Shown one piece after another: positions 53,969 to 62,520 of a DNA stretch of 64,000 bases (positions are counted from its first letter, which is position 1; the number at the start of each line of letters is the position of its first letter). Position numbers and translations under genes: made by a program. A model generated the notes under the pieces. It did no database searches. It saw nothing but the letters and a program-made list of their open reading frames with translations, and was not told the DNA's origin. This stretch comes from Firmicutes bacterium AM41-11 (lineage in GTDB: Bacteria > Bacillota_I > Bacilli_A > Erysipelotrichales > Erysipelotrichaceae): contig QUIQ01000006.1 of the NCBI GenBank assembly GCA_003480165.1, positions 1-64,000 on the forward strand, in the 5' to 3' direction.

Positions 53969-56068
53969 ATGGAAAAAATATCGAATTTTATTGTTAAATA
54001 CCGTAATAAGATCCTTATTTTCGCAATTCTTTTATTAATTCCAAGTGCCTTGGGATTTATAGGAACCGGAATCAACTATGATTTGTTGTCCTATCTTCCC
54101 CAAGAAGCAGAATCCATGAAAGCACAAGAAATTTTGGGGGATGATTTTAATCTTTCCAGTGTGGATTTCCTGGTTGTTAATGGAATGAAAGATAAAGATG
54201 TTGCCGAATTAAAACAGGAAGTTAAAAAAGTAGATGGTGTAGAGAAAGTCTATTGGCGGGATGATGTACTGCCAATAACGATTCCAAAAGAAGCTCTACC
54301 AAAAAGTGTCAGAAGCATGTTGTATTCAGATGATGCAACGATGATGATTGTTACCTTTAAAGAAGGAACGGCATCGGATCGAACGATGAATGCAATATCG
54401 AATATTAAGAAAATCGCAGGTAAGAAATGCTTTTTAGCCGGAATGTCGGCTTTAAGTGAAGATACCAAAGATATGATTAATCATGATATGCCAATCTTTA
54501 GTTTGATTGCGATTGTCTTAGTTCTATTTGTATTGTGGTTTGGCTTGGAAAGCAATTTTGCACCGTTTGTATTTATGTTAGGAATTGGTTTCCCAATTGC
54601 GTATAACTTTGGTACGAACATTTTCTTTGGTCAAATTTCTTATATTACACAAGCATTGGCTATGGTCTTACAATTAGCCGTTACAATGGATTATTCCATC
54701 TTCTTGTTACATCGATACCAAGAAGAAAAGTTACGTGGTAATGATAATGAAACGGCCATGTCACATGCGATTACGCAAACCTTTGTATCCATTTCATCAA
54801 GTTCAATCACAACTATTGCCGGATTTATGGCTTTATGTGCCATGTCTTTGACATTAGGTAAAGATATTGGTTTAGTTATGGCCAAAGGTGTTGTCTTAGG
54901 TGTATTGAGTACAATCTTTATTCTTCCTAGTTTATTGATGATTTTTGATAAACAAATCGAGAAGAAAAAACATAAAGTATTGATTCGTCCTTTGAAAAAA
55001 GTGCCAGCCAAGATTATCAATCACTATAAAGCAATCTTACTTGTCTTTGCGATTGCCTTTATTCCGGTTTGGTATGCCAGCAATCATACCAATGTCTATT
55101 ATGATTTGATTTCGAATATGCCACAAACGTTCAATAGTGTCATTGGTACCAATCAATTAAAAGAAAAATTTGATATGACCACGACAAACTTTGTCTTAGT
55201 CGATGATTCTGTATCCACCAAAGATGTTCAAGAAATGTGTAATAAGATTGAAGATCTAGATGGTATTCATAATGTATTGGCCTATGAAACAGCCGTTGGA
55301 TCTGGTATTCCATCTTCGTTTGAACCAAGTGCAATCAAAGAAATCCTAAACAACAATGGACGACGCTTGATTGTTGTCAACAGTGACTATAGAGCAGCTC
55401 GTGATAACTTGAATAAACAATTGGATCAGATGGATGACATCATTCATCAATACGATAAACATGCCGTGATTGGTGGGGAAGGAAAGTTAACCGAAGATTT
55501 GATTCATACTTGTCAAAAAGACTTCAAGATGGTCAATGCGGTTTCGATGATTTTAATCTTTATTATCATTGCGATTACCTTCAAATCTATTGCCTTACCA
55601 ATTATCTTAGTTGCGACTATTGAATTCGCTATTAATATCAATATGGGTATTCCATATGTGACCGGTTCTGTTTTGCCATTTATTGCACCAATTGTCATTG
55701 GTACGATTCAATTAGGGGCAACGGTCGATTATGCGATTTTAATGACTAGCCGATTTAAAGAAGAATTGGAAAAAGGAAAACATTGTAAACATGCGATTGG
55801 ATCAGCTATCAAGCATACAAGTACATCCATTATTACCAGTGGTTTGTCATTCTTTGCCGCATGTATTGGCGTTAGCTTTGTAGCTGAAATGGATTTATTA
55901 AAGAGTATTTGTATTTTATTAGCCCGTGGAGCTTTGATTAGTGTTGTTGCGATTTTAGTTGTCTTACCAACCCTATTGTTGGTATTCCACAAAGTTATTG
56001 AAAAAACAACGAAAGGATGGCCAGTAGCCACGGTTGAGAAAGGAATGATTACCAATGAAGATGAATAA
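53969..56068 (+). CDS. MMPL/RND-family membrane transporter
   Basis: This 699-residue membrane protein has the duplicated RND plan: a first span (about 13-31), an extracytoplasmic loop, and five spans, then the same again from about residue 350. Typical pieces are ALAMVLQLAVTMDYSIFLLHRYQEE and, in the second half, GTIQLGATVDYAILMTSRFKEE, which carry the proton-relay Asp and Tyr. Such proteins export lipids, drugs or peptides using the ion gradient. It overlaps the next gene by 14 bases. Substrate unknown. Confidence 0.9.
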   Translation: MEKISNFIVKYRNKILIFAILLLIPSALGFIGTGINYDLLSYLPQEAESMKAQEILGDDFNLSSVDFLVVNGMKDKDVAELKQEVKKVDGVEKVYWRDDVLPITIPKEALPKSVRSMLYSDDATMMIVTFKEGTASDRTMNAISNIKKIAGKKCFLAGMSALSEDTKDMINHDMPIFSLIAIVLVLFVLWFGLESNFAPFVFMLGIGFPIAYNFGTNIFFGQISYITQALAMVLQLAVTMDYSIFLLHRYQEEKLRGNDNETAMSHAITQTFVSISSSSITTIAGFMALCAMSLTLGKDIGLVMAKGVVLGVLSTIFILPSLLMIFDKQIEKKKHKVLIRPLKKVPAKIINHYKAILLVFAIAFIPVWYASNHTNVYYDLISNMPQTFNSVIGTNQLKEKFDMTTTNFVLVDDSVSTKDVQEMCNKIEDLDGIHNVLAYETAVGSGIPSSFEPSAIKEILNNNGRRLIVVNSDYRAARDNLNKQLDQMDDIIHQYDKHAVIGGEGKLTEDLIHTCQKDFKMVNAVSMILIFIIIAITFKSIALPIILVATIEFAININMGIPYVTGSVLPFIAPIVIGTIQLGATVDYAILMTSRFKEELEKGKHCKHAIGSAIKHTSTSIITSGLSFFAACIGVSFVAEMDLLKSICILLARGALISVVAILVVLPTLLLVFHKVIEKTTKGWPVATVEKGMITNEDE

Positions 56069-58487
56069 ACAAGGCGTAAATGCCACAACGTTAAAAGCAG
56101 TAGGAGCTTGTCTATTGAGTGCAACAATGTCAATGAGCCTATTTAGTGCACCTGTATTTGCCCAAACAAGTCAAGTATCCAATCCATCCGATGTTGAAAA
56201 GACGGAAACTGTTTATGCGACCTTAAACGATGATGGATCTGTTTCCAATGCTGTCGTTTCCAGTTGGTTACATGATGGAAATGGAATTCACAATGTGCAA
56301 GAACAATTGAATTTAACGAATGTAGAAAACATTAAAACCAACGATAAGATTCAAAAGAATGGAAATACGTATACATGGAATTCCGATGGAGACGATGTGT
56401 ATTATCAAGGAGATTCGACGAAAGCTTTACCTGTTCAAGTAGCGATTACCTACTATATGGATGGACAAGAATACAGTGCCAAGGAAATGAAGGGCAAAAG
56501 TGGACATATGAAGATCAATGTTCACTTCACCAACACCGTTTCTAAAATGACAAGTTCTGGTGTCATTGTGCACCCAGGTTATTTAGCTGGTGGTTTATTA
56601 CGTCTAGACAATGGCAATTATTCTAATGTGACTTGTTCGAGTGGAAAAGTCATTAATGATGGAAGCAACCAAGTCTTAGCTTTTGCCTCTGTTCCTGGCT
56701 TAGCGGAAACTTTAAATTCAGCTGGTCTTCAAAAATTAACGGAAAAAGTACAAGCCAGTGATGATTGTACGATTGAAGCGGATGTCAAAGATTTTGATGA
56801 AAGCAATTTAATGATTGGTATGTCGAGTGACTTTGACTTAAACGACTTAGTTGAAACCGGAAATATTCCGGATTTAGCGGGCAGTGTCAATCAAATCGTT
56901 GATGCAGCCAATCAATTACAAGATGGTTCCGAACAATTGTATGATGGAACCCAACAACTTATTAGCCAAAGTGCGCCTTTAACTTCTGCCAGTGGTAGTG
57001 TTCGGGAAATGTCACAAGCTTTCACAACTTTGAATAAAGGGGCTCAAACGATGGCTAGTGGCGTAAAAGATTATACTCAAGGGGTTGATCTATTAGCGAT
57101 AGGTTCGCAACAATTGAGTGGAATTACCGATGGTATTACTACGGTACACAAGGCAAGTCAAACTTCTTTACTAGAAGGAGCAACAGCTTTAAATGCAGGA
57201 CTAAAACAATTGAAAGATTCAACAGATAATATGGATCCAAATCAATTAGCAGGCTTACAAACACAATTGGATTCTGCTAAGGAAACATTGACTGCTATGC
57301 AAGGTACTTTGACAAAGGATACCAAGACGCTAGAAGGTTTAGGAACTGCACTACAAAGTGCAAGCAGCCAATTAGAAGCGTTAGAAAAAGATCAAACGTT
57401 AAGTAATCAAATTGCCCAATTGGGTAAGGATGTTGCGGCATTAAATGAAACGATTAAGAGTGATAATTCAACCATTGATGCGAACAATGCAGCATTACAA
57501 ACAAAGGTAAATGACATTAATAGTCAAATTGATGCCATTAATAGTGCCATTAATACACAAGTTACCAGCGCACAGGCAAATATCAATAATGCATACAGTA
57601 GCGCAAATGCTGCTTTAAATAATGCCGAAGCAGCAACCGAGGATGCGGATGCCAAAGCAGGTATTGAAAGCGCAAAGGCAGCCTTAGGTTCTGCACCACA
57701 AATTAGTGCACCGGCTGCGCTTCAACATATTTCCGTGGATAATCTAAAATCTTTAGATTCATTAGATGGAAGTCAAGTTGTCAGTGATGCCAAGGCAATT
57801 CAAGGTACCTTAAAAACATTAGGTGGATCATTAGCTACGATGCAAAAATCTTTAGGTCAAGCCCAAGATACAATGAAGGGTCTAAATGATGATATCAATA
57901 CTTCTATTAAAACATTAAATGGAATGAGTGAAATGCTTAACAATGTTGCCTCAAGCTCTGACTATAAGGATCTAAGTAAACAAATGGCTACGTTAAAAGC
58001 AGCCTCTAGTCAGTTGTATGCAGGTTCTAGTGATTTATTAGATGGTGTGAATACTTTAAATAGCGGTTTAGCTCAACTTCAAACCCAATCGAGTGCAGGT
58101 ATTCAACAAGTCCAACAAGGTGCTAAACAATTGTCTTCCAATAGTTTGATGTTGAATAGTGGAGCGAGTCAATTAAGTGATGGAACCAATCAATTAGCTT
58201 CACAAAGTGGAACAGTTAATGAGATGGCTGATGGCTTGGATCAATTAAGCAGTGCCTTTACACAATTAAATGATGGAGCTGCTCAATTGGCACAAGGTCA
58301 TGAACAATTTAATGCCCAAGCTATGCAGCCATTAAAAGAAATGGCCGATTTAACGGAATCTGAAGTTTCTTCTTTAACGGATGTATTCAATCAAATTAAA
58401 GAATTAACCGAAGAAAATGATAACTTTGCCGGTAAACCAGAAGGTGCTACAAGTAAAGTCAATTACGTTATGCATACGGGTGAATAA
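56055..58487 (+). CDS. Secreted coiled-coil heptad-repeat protein (YhgE-like partner of MMPL)
   Basis: This 810-residue exported protein has a signal peptide (about 1-37, ending SAPVFAQ) and an N-terminal beta domain (about 45-250). Very long coiled-coil segments follow, with Leu-x-x-Gly heptads (QLQDGSEQLYDGTQQL near 290; QLSDGTNQLASQSG near 715). These heptads are seen in YhgE/Pip-type proteins. Unlike YhgE it shows no C-terminal membrane spans. It starts inside the MMPL gene, so the two are coupled and probably form one envelope-spanning export complex. The function is inferred from context only. Confidence 0.78.
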   Translation: MKMNKQGVNATTLKAVGACLLSATMSMSLFSAPVFAQTSQVSNPSDVEKTETVYATLNDDGSVSNAVVSSWLHDGNGIHNVQEQLNLTNVENIKTNDKIQKNGNTYTWNSDGDDVYYQGDSTKALPVQVAITYYMDGQEYSAKEMKGKSGHMKINVHFTNTVSKMTSSGVIVHPGYLAGGLLRLDNGNYSNVTCSSGKVINDGSNQVLAFASVPGLAETLNSAGLQKLTEKVQASDDCTIEADVKDFDESNLMIGMSSDFDLNDLVETGNIPDLAGSVNQIVDAANQLQDGSEQLYDGTQQLISQSAPLTSASGSVREMSQAFTTLNKGAQTMASGVKDYTQGVDLLAIGSQQLSGITDGITTVHKASQTSLLEGATALNAGLKQLKDSTDNMDPNQLAGLQTQLDSAKETLTAMQGTLTKDTKTLEGLGTALQSASSQLEALEKDQTLSNQIAQLGKDVAALNETIKSDNSTIDANNAALQTKVNDINSQIDAINSAINTQVTSAQANINNAYSSANAALNNAEAATEDADAKAGIESAKAALGSAPQISAPAALQHISVDNLKSLDSLDGSQVVSDAKAIQGTLKTLGGSLATMQKSLGQAQDTMKGLNDDINTSIKTLNGMSEMLNNVASSSDYKDLSKQMATLKAASSQLYAGSSDLLDGVNTLNSGLAQLQTQSSAGIQQVQQGAKQLSSNSLMLNSGASQLSDGTNQLASQSGTVNEMADGLDQLSSAFTQLNDGAAQLAQGHEQFNAQAMQPLKEMADLTESEVSSLTDVFNQIKELTEENDNFAGKPEGATSKVNYVMHTGE

Positions 58488-58493
58488 TCATAG

Positions 58494-58527
58494 AGAACAT
58501 GGGTTTATTACTCATGTTCTTTTTTTT
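58494..58527 (+). terminator. Terminator of the MMPL operon
   Basis: AGAACATG (58494-58501) pairs with CATGTTCT (58513-58520), followed by a run of eight Ts starting at 58520. Confidence 0.9.
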
Positions 58528-58534
58528 GTCTTCA

Positions 58535-58563
58535 TTGAAGGAATATCTTTCCAAAAGTATAAT
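58535..58563 (+). promoter_or_regulatory. Promoter of the hybrid kinase gene
   Basis: TTGAAG (58535-58540), 17 bases and TATAAT (58558-58563). The ribosome binding site GGAGG (58598-58602) is placed for a TTG start at 58611, not for the ATG at 58806. Confidence 0.75.
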
Positions 58564-58610
58564 AGAAGTAATTATACGATTTTCGTTTTATGGATTAGGA
58601 GGATTTTCCA

Positions 58611-58790
58611 TTGTTCGATCATACAATACAGACCGATATCTATGAGAAGGTTTTAAAGAAGCACTATTTAGGAATTATATCTATCGATTTTGAACATCAA
58701 GGAAAAATTGAAGTACTTTATGAAGATAAGGATGCATTCAATAGAGATGCCATTTTTCCTTTAACAGATCAGAGAACATTTGATGAATAG
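58611..58790 (+). pseudogene. 5' part of the hybrid kinase gene, cut off by in-frame TAG
   Basis: From TTG 58611 (8 bases after GGAGG) the frame stays open for 59 codons and encodes a plausible PAS-like start (YEKVLKKHYLGIISIDFEHQ). It then meets TAG at 58788-58790. The same frame continues without a break into the hybrid kinase, whose first ATG (58806) has no good ribosome binding site. This looks like a nonsense mutation in one original gene starting at 58611, although a sequencing error is possible. Confidence 0.65.
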
Positions 58791-58805
58791 GTACAGAATA
58801 CGCTT

Positions 58806-61502
58806 ATGAAGTATGTGGCTGGCTATAAAGAGGATATTTGCCGCATTCAAGCCCAACTGAAAAAAGAATCGATTCTACAAGGAACGGCACAAAGTGTGAT
58901 TCATCATGTGATGATCAATTTCATGCTGGATGGTCAAATGCGCTTTATGCAGTTTGATTTTATCCGTATAAACAAGGATTCACAGGCGGTTCTTCTATTT
59001 GTCGAAGATTATACCGATCCGCAACAACAGGCTTTTGTCCAAACCTTAAAGTCCGTGAAAAATAGTGCAGCACTGTTTAAAATTTCTCATCAAGCAGGAT
59101 CTGCCGGTTATGAGGTCATATTTTTTACGGAAGGCTGTGCCAAAATGATGGAAGTAAGCCAAGAAGAGATGTGGATGCATCGTAAACCTTTCAATGAAGC
59201 AGTTCATCCGGATGACTTGCATTATGTGGAAGGCTCTTTTCGCAAACTATCTGCCCAGCATCCACATATTAATATCTTTTACCGGGTGCAAAATCCCTAT
59301 GGGAAGTGGTTCTATCTGCAATCGGATCTGTCTTACATCATGGTTGGAGATAAAGAATACATTTATGTAACCTATCAAGACATCAGTGTAATGAAAAAGA
59401 ATGAAGAGCTATCGCAAGCTTTACGGCATACTAAACAACATGATGCCGAATTGGCGAGTGTCAATCAACAACTGACGCAAACGGTCGCAACGATTAAAAA
59501 GGCCAATGAAGAACTTGCTTCATTGCAAGAAAAAGCCTTAAATGTGCTGGGAAGTGTTTTTGTACGAAACCTTTTAGTCTATATGGATACGCGCCAAGGG
59601 GAATGGATTAAGATTCCCGATGATCAGATGGAAGAGCTAGGAGATAAGCCAGATGCCTATGATGTTCGTTATACGATAGCGGATCATTTCATGAAACCAG
59701 AATATAAAGAAGGGTATTTGGAATTCACAGACCTTTCAACCCTTGCCGAAAGATTGAAAGGCCAAAGAATGATTCGATATATCTATCGGAGTCCCAATGA
59801 ACAATGGATTGCGATCAATGCGATTCCACAAAAATGGGATGAAAAAGGCAATTTAGTCGAAGTATTATTCGCAACGCGAAATGTCAGTGAAGAGCGAAAT
59901 CGCGAATTAGAACAAGAGGATGCCCTGCGTTTAGCGCTGGCTAGTGCCGAACATGCCAATAAAGCGAAAACAGCTTTCTTAAATAATATGTCACATGATA
60001 TTCGGACACCGATGAATGCGATTATTGGGTTTACGGCCCTTGCGGTAACTCATGTAGATCAACCAGAAGTTGTGAAAGATTATTTAACGAAAATTGGAAC
60101 ATCGAGCCAACATCTTCTTTCTTTAATTAACGATGTTTTGGATATGAGTCGGATTGAGAGTGGAATTGTAAAAATTGAGGAAAATGAAGTACATATTCCC
60201 GATGTTTTACATGATCTGCGAACGATTATTCAAGGAAACATTCATGCCAAACAACATGATTTGTATATTGATACGCAAGATATCGTTCATGAAAATGTGA
60301 TTACGGATAAATTGCGTCTGAATCAAATTCTATTAAATGTCGTAGGAAACGCTATAAAATTTACTCCGACTGGAGGTATGATCAATCTGCAAATTTCGGA
60401 AAAGCCATGTAGTAAAAAGGGCTATACGACTTTTGAATTCCGAATTAAAGACAATGGCATTGGTATGTCTAAGGAATTTCAAGAACATGTCTTTGATTCT
60501 TTTTCACGCGAACGTTCTTCGACAAAATGTGGCATACCTGGTACAGGCTTAGGAATGGCGATTACGAAAAACATTGTAGATATGATGAATGGAACCATTA
60601 CCTTGACAAGTCAAGAAGGAAAAGGAACGGAATTTGTCATTACGCTTGATTTTAAGCTTTTAGATACCGTGATGGTTTATGGTCCGATTCCAGAGCTTGT
60701 AGGGGCAAGAGCGTTGGTTGTGGACGATGATATCCATACATGTACCAGTGTTAGTAAGATGCTGCGAGATATTGAAATGCGAGCCGATTGGTCTACTTCT
60801 GGTAAAGAAGCTATTATTCGGGCCAAAGAAGCGTTTGAACAAAAGGATGCGTTTGAAGTCTATATCATTGACTGGTTGATGCCAGATATGAACGGTATAG
60901 AAACGGTACGCCGGATTCGTGGTGTGATTGGAGATAGTGCATCAATTATTATTTTGTCAGCGTATGATTGGGCTGATATTGAACAAGAAGCTAGAGAAGC
61001 CGGAGTTACGGCTTTTGTGGAAAAACCGATTTTCATGTCAGAACTCAGAAAAGTTCTTACCCAACCTATTGCGCTCGTACAAGAGGATGAAAAGTGGCAG
61101 AAAGAAGAAAATCGATATGCCGGCAAAAAGGTCTTGTTGGTTGAAGACAATGCATTAAACAGCGAGATTGCGACCGCCATTTTAGAAAAAGCTGGTATTG
61201 TGGTAGATGCAGTGGAAGATGGAATGGATGCGGTAAATCGCATGGTGGAAGTGGATGAAGAGACCTATGATCTCATACTTATGGATATTCAAATGCCGAA
61301 GATGGATGGCTATACCGCAACTAGAGAAATTCGTATGATGAAAAATAATCGGAAAGCGAATATTCCTATTATTGCCATGACCGCAAACGCCTTTGAAGAA
61401 GATCGACGAAAAGCTTTCCAGGTAGGGATGAATGCACACATCACAAAACCAATTGATATCAAAAAGATATTAGCTACTTTTGATCAAGTATTCCAATCGT
61501 AG
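58806..61502 (+). CDS. Hybrid sensor histidine kinase with two receiver domains (possibly interrupted)
   Basis: This 898-residue multidomain sensor has PAS-type domains (about 95-195 and 245-365), HisKA with phospho-His397 in NNMSHDIRTPMN, and HATPase_c (about 495-615; GNAIKFTPTGG, IKDNGIGMS, GTGLGMAI). REC1 (about 635-755; Asp in IIDWLMPDMNG) and REC2 (about 775-898; Asp in LILMDIQMPKMDG) follow. No membrane span is seen, so it is cytoplasmic. The true start was probably TTG 58611, and an in-frame TAG at 58788 now separates the two parts. No output regulator gene is adjacent. The kinase core itself looks intact. Confidence 0.88.
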   Translation: MKYVAGYKEDICRIQAQLKKESILQGTAQSVIHHVMINFMLDGQMRFMQFDFIRINKDSQAVLLFVEDYTDPQQQAFVQTLKSVKNSAALFKISHQAGSAGYEVIFFTEGCAKMMEVSQEEMWMHRKPFNEAVHPDDLHYVEGSFRKLSAQHPHINIFYRVQNPYGKWFYLQSDLSYIMVGDKEYIYVTYQDISVMKKNEELSQALRHTKQHDAELASVNQQLTQTVATIKKANEELASLQEKALNVLGSVFVRNLLVYMDTRQGEWIKIPDDQMEELGDKPDAYDVRYTIADHFMKPEYKEGYLEFTDLSTLAERLKGQRMIRYIYRSPNEQWIAINAIPQKWDEKGNLVEVLFATRNVSEERNRELEQEDALRLALASAEHANKAKTAFLNNMSHDIRTPMNAIIGFTALAVTHVDQPEVVKDYLTKIGTSSQHLLSLINDVLDMSRIESGIVKIEENEVHIPDVLHDLRTIIQGNIHAKQHDLYIDTQDIVHENVITDKLRLNQILLNVVGNAIKFTPTGGMINLQISEKPCSKKGYTTFEFRIKDNGIGMSKEFQEHVFDSFSRERSSTKCGIPGTGLGMAITKNIVDMMNGTITLTSQEGKGTEFVITLDFKLLDTVMVYGPIPELVGARALVVDDDIHTCTSVSKMLRDIEMRADWSTSGKEAIIRAKEAFEQKDAFEVYIIDWLMPDMNGIETVRRIRGVIGDSASIIILSAYDWADIEQEAREAGVTAFVEKPIFMSELRKVLTQPIALVQEDEKWQKEENRYAGKKVLLVEDNALNSEIATAILEKAGIVVDAVEDGMDAVNRMVEVDEETYDLILMDIQMPKMDGYTATREIRMMKNNRKANIPIIAMTANAFEEDRRKAFQVGMNAHITKPIDIKKILATFDQVFQS

Positions 61503-61518
61503 AGAACAATATACAAAC

Positions 61519-61550
61519 AAAAGGCGATGGTTTGTGTCATCGCCTTTTGA
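61519..61550 (+). terminator. Terminator of the hybrid kinase gene
   Basis: AAAAGGCGATG (61519-61529) pairs with CATCGCCTTTT (61538-61548). Confidence 0.9.
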
Positions 61551-61601
61551 AAGTTTCATATGTATTAGGGAGAGAGAAATATATGAAGTTTTTTTAATTT
61601 T

Positions 61602-61622
61602 AGTGGTTCTTCTTGAACCACT
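61602..61622. other. Unassigned hairpin in the intergenic region
   Basis: AGTGGTTC (61602-61609), loop TTCTT, GAACCACT (61615-61622), without a T-run on the + strand. The 262 bases between the kinase and nitroreductase genes hold this hairpin, the kinase terminator and the next promoter. I see no gene there. Confidence 0.5.
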
Positions 61623-61714
61623 ATTAATATAAGAAATCTTTGTGTCATGTTTATCATTGAATCATGTGAAAAATTGTGAAGTGCCATCAAATTATGGAAA
61701 AGTTTGTGCAAAAC

Positions 61715-61742
61715 TTGAATTGGATACCATATGCCGTATACT
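61715..61742 (+). promoter_or_regulatory. Promoter of the nitroreductase gene
   Basis: TTGAAT (61715-61720), 16 bases and TATACT (61737-61742). AAGGAGGG (61749-61756) is the ribosome binding site for ATG 61765. Confidence 0.7.
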
Positions 61743-61764
61743 TTGGGTAAGGAGGGTTCTTTTT

Positions 61765-62301
61765 ATGGAATTAAAAGATGCAATGTTAGGAAGACGAAGT
61801 ATTCGTTTTTATAAAACCGGAAAGATTTCTCAAGCAGATATCCAAGCGATAATTGCAGCCGCAAATATGGCTCCATCTTGGAAGAATTCGCAAACGCCAC
61901 GCTATTATGTTGCGACAAGTGAAGAAGCTATGAATAAAGTGCGTGAGGCCTTGCCAGAAAGAAACACGGAAAATACGAAAAATGCAGCCGCTTTGATTGT
62001 CATGACATTTGAACGAGGTCGGGCAGGATTTATGAAAAATGGTTTGCCAGATAATGAAGTAGGTGATGGCTGGGGCTTTTTTGACAATGGTTTAGCTTGT
62101 CAAAACTTAGTTCTAAAAGCTTATGAGTTAGGTTATGGAAGTTTGATTATGGGAATTCGGGATGAACAAGTCTTAAGAGAGAATTGTTCCATTCCTGCAA
62201 GTCAAATTATTACAGCGGTTATTTCACTTGGGGTTGCAGACATTGATCCTACGGCACCAAAACGTAAAGAAGTCGAAGATATTATGGTTTCTTTGGGATA
62301 A
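61765..62301 (+). CDS. Nitroreductase-family FMN oxidoreductase
   Basis: This 178-residue protein has the nitroreductase FMN fold: GRRSIRFYKTGKIS with the FMN-contacting Arg-Arg-Ser, APSWKNSQTPRYYV, WGFFDNGLACQNLVLKAYELG and GYGSLIMGIRDE. Family members reduce nitro compounds, quinones or enoates with NAD(P)H, and the physiological substrate is unknown. The ATG at 61765 is well supported by its ribosome binding site; the longer in-frame reading from 61642 covers the promoter and is rejected. Confidence 0.9.
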   Translation: MELKDAMLGRRSIRFYKTGKISQADIQAIIAAANMAPSWKNSQTPRYYVATSEEAMNKVREALPERNTENTKNAAALIVMTFERGRAGFMKNGLPDNEVGDGWGFFDNGLACQNLVLKAYELGYGSLIMGIRDEQVLRENCSIPASQIITAVISLGVADIDPTAPKRKEVEDIMVSLG

Positions 62302-62323
62302 TGTTTGACATTATCTTTTTTTT
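62297..62323 (+). terminator. Terminator of the nitroreductase gene
   Basis: GATAATG (62297-62303), loop TTTGA, CATTATC (62309-62315), then eight Ts. The left arm includes the stop codon. Confidence 0.9.
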
Positions 62324-62343
62324 CTGCTTTTTGAAAAAACCGC

Positions 62344-62372
62344 TTGGAAAAAGAAAACAAAGAGTATATAAT
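62344..62372 (+). promoter_or_regulatory. Promoter of the FAD oxidoreductase gene
   Basis: TTGGAA (62344-62349), 17 bases and TATAAT (62367-62372). Transcription would start near 62379, leaving a leader of about 140 bases. Confidence 0.75.
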
Positions 62373-62378
62373 TCTAAA

Positions 62379-62520
62379 GGTTTGCTTTGACATCCCCTAT
62401 GAAACTGTCAAAGATCATAGGAGGAACAAGTATCGGACGAAAAAAAATAAGAGTGTAAGAGATGATAATTGTGCGGTTGATGAGAACCGATAGAGAATAA
62501 ATAAAAGGAGAACAAAGACT
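62379..62520 (+). promoter_or_regulatory. Structured leader of the FAD oxidoreductase gene
   Basis: CTTTGACA (62385-62392) pairs with TGTCAAAG (62406-62413). CCTATG (62396-62401), inside that loop, pairs with CATAGG (62416-62421), which runs into an AGGAGG sequence. The interleaved pairings mean either a pseudoknot or two alternative hairpins. A later hairpin CGGTT/AACCG (62474-62489) is also present. No known riboswitch class is recognised. The real ribosome binding site is AAAGGAG near 62504-62510. Confidence 0.5.

Noticed and set aside
61642..61764. Longer N-terminus for the nitroreductase
   Set aside because: The extension covers the promoter and ribosome binding site and has no resemblance to the family.
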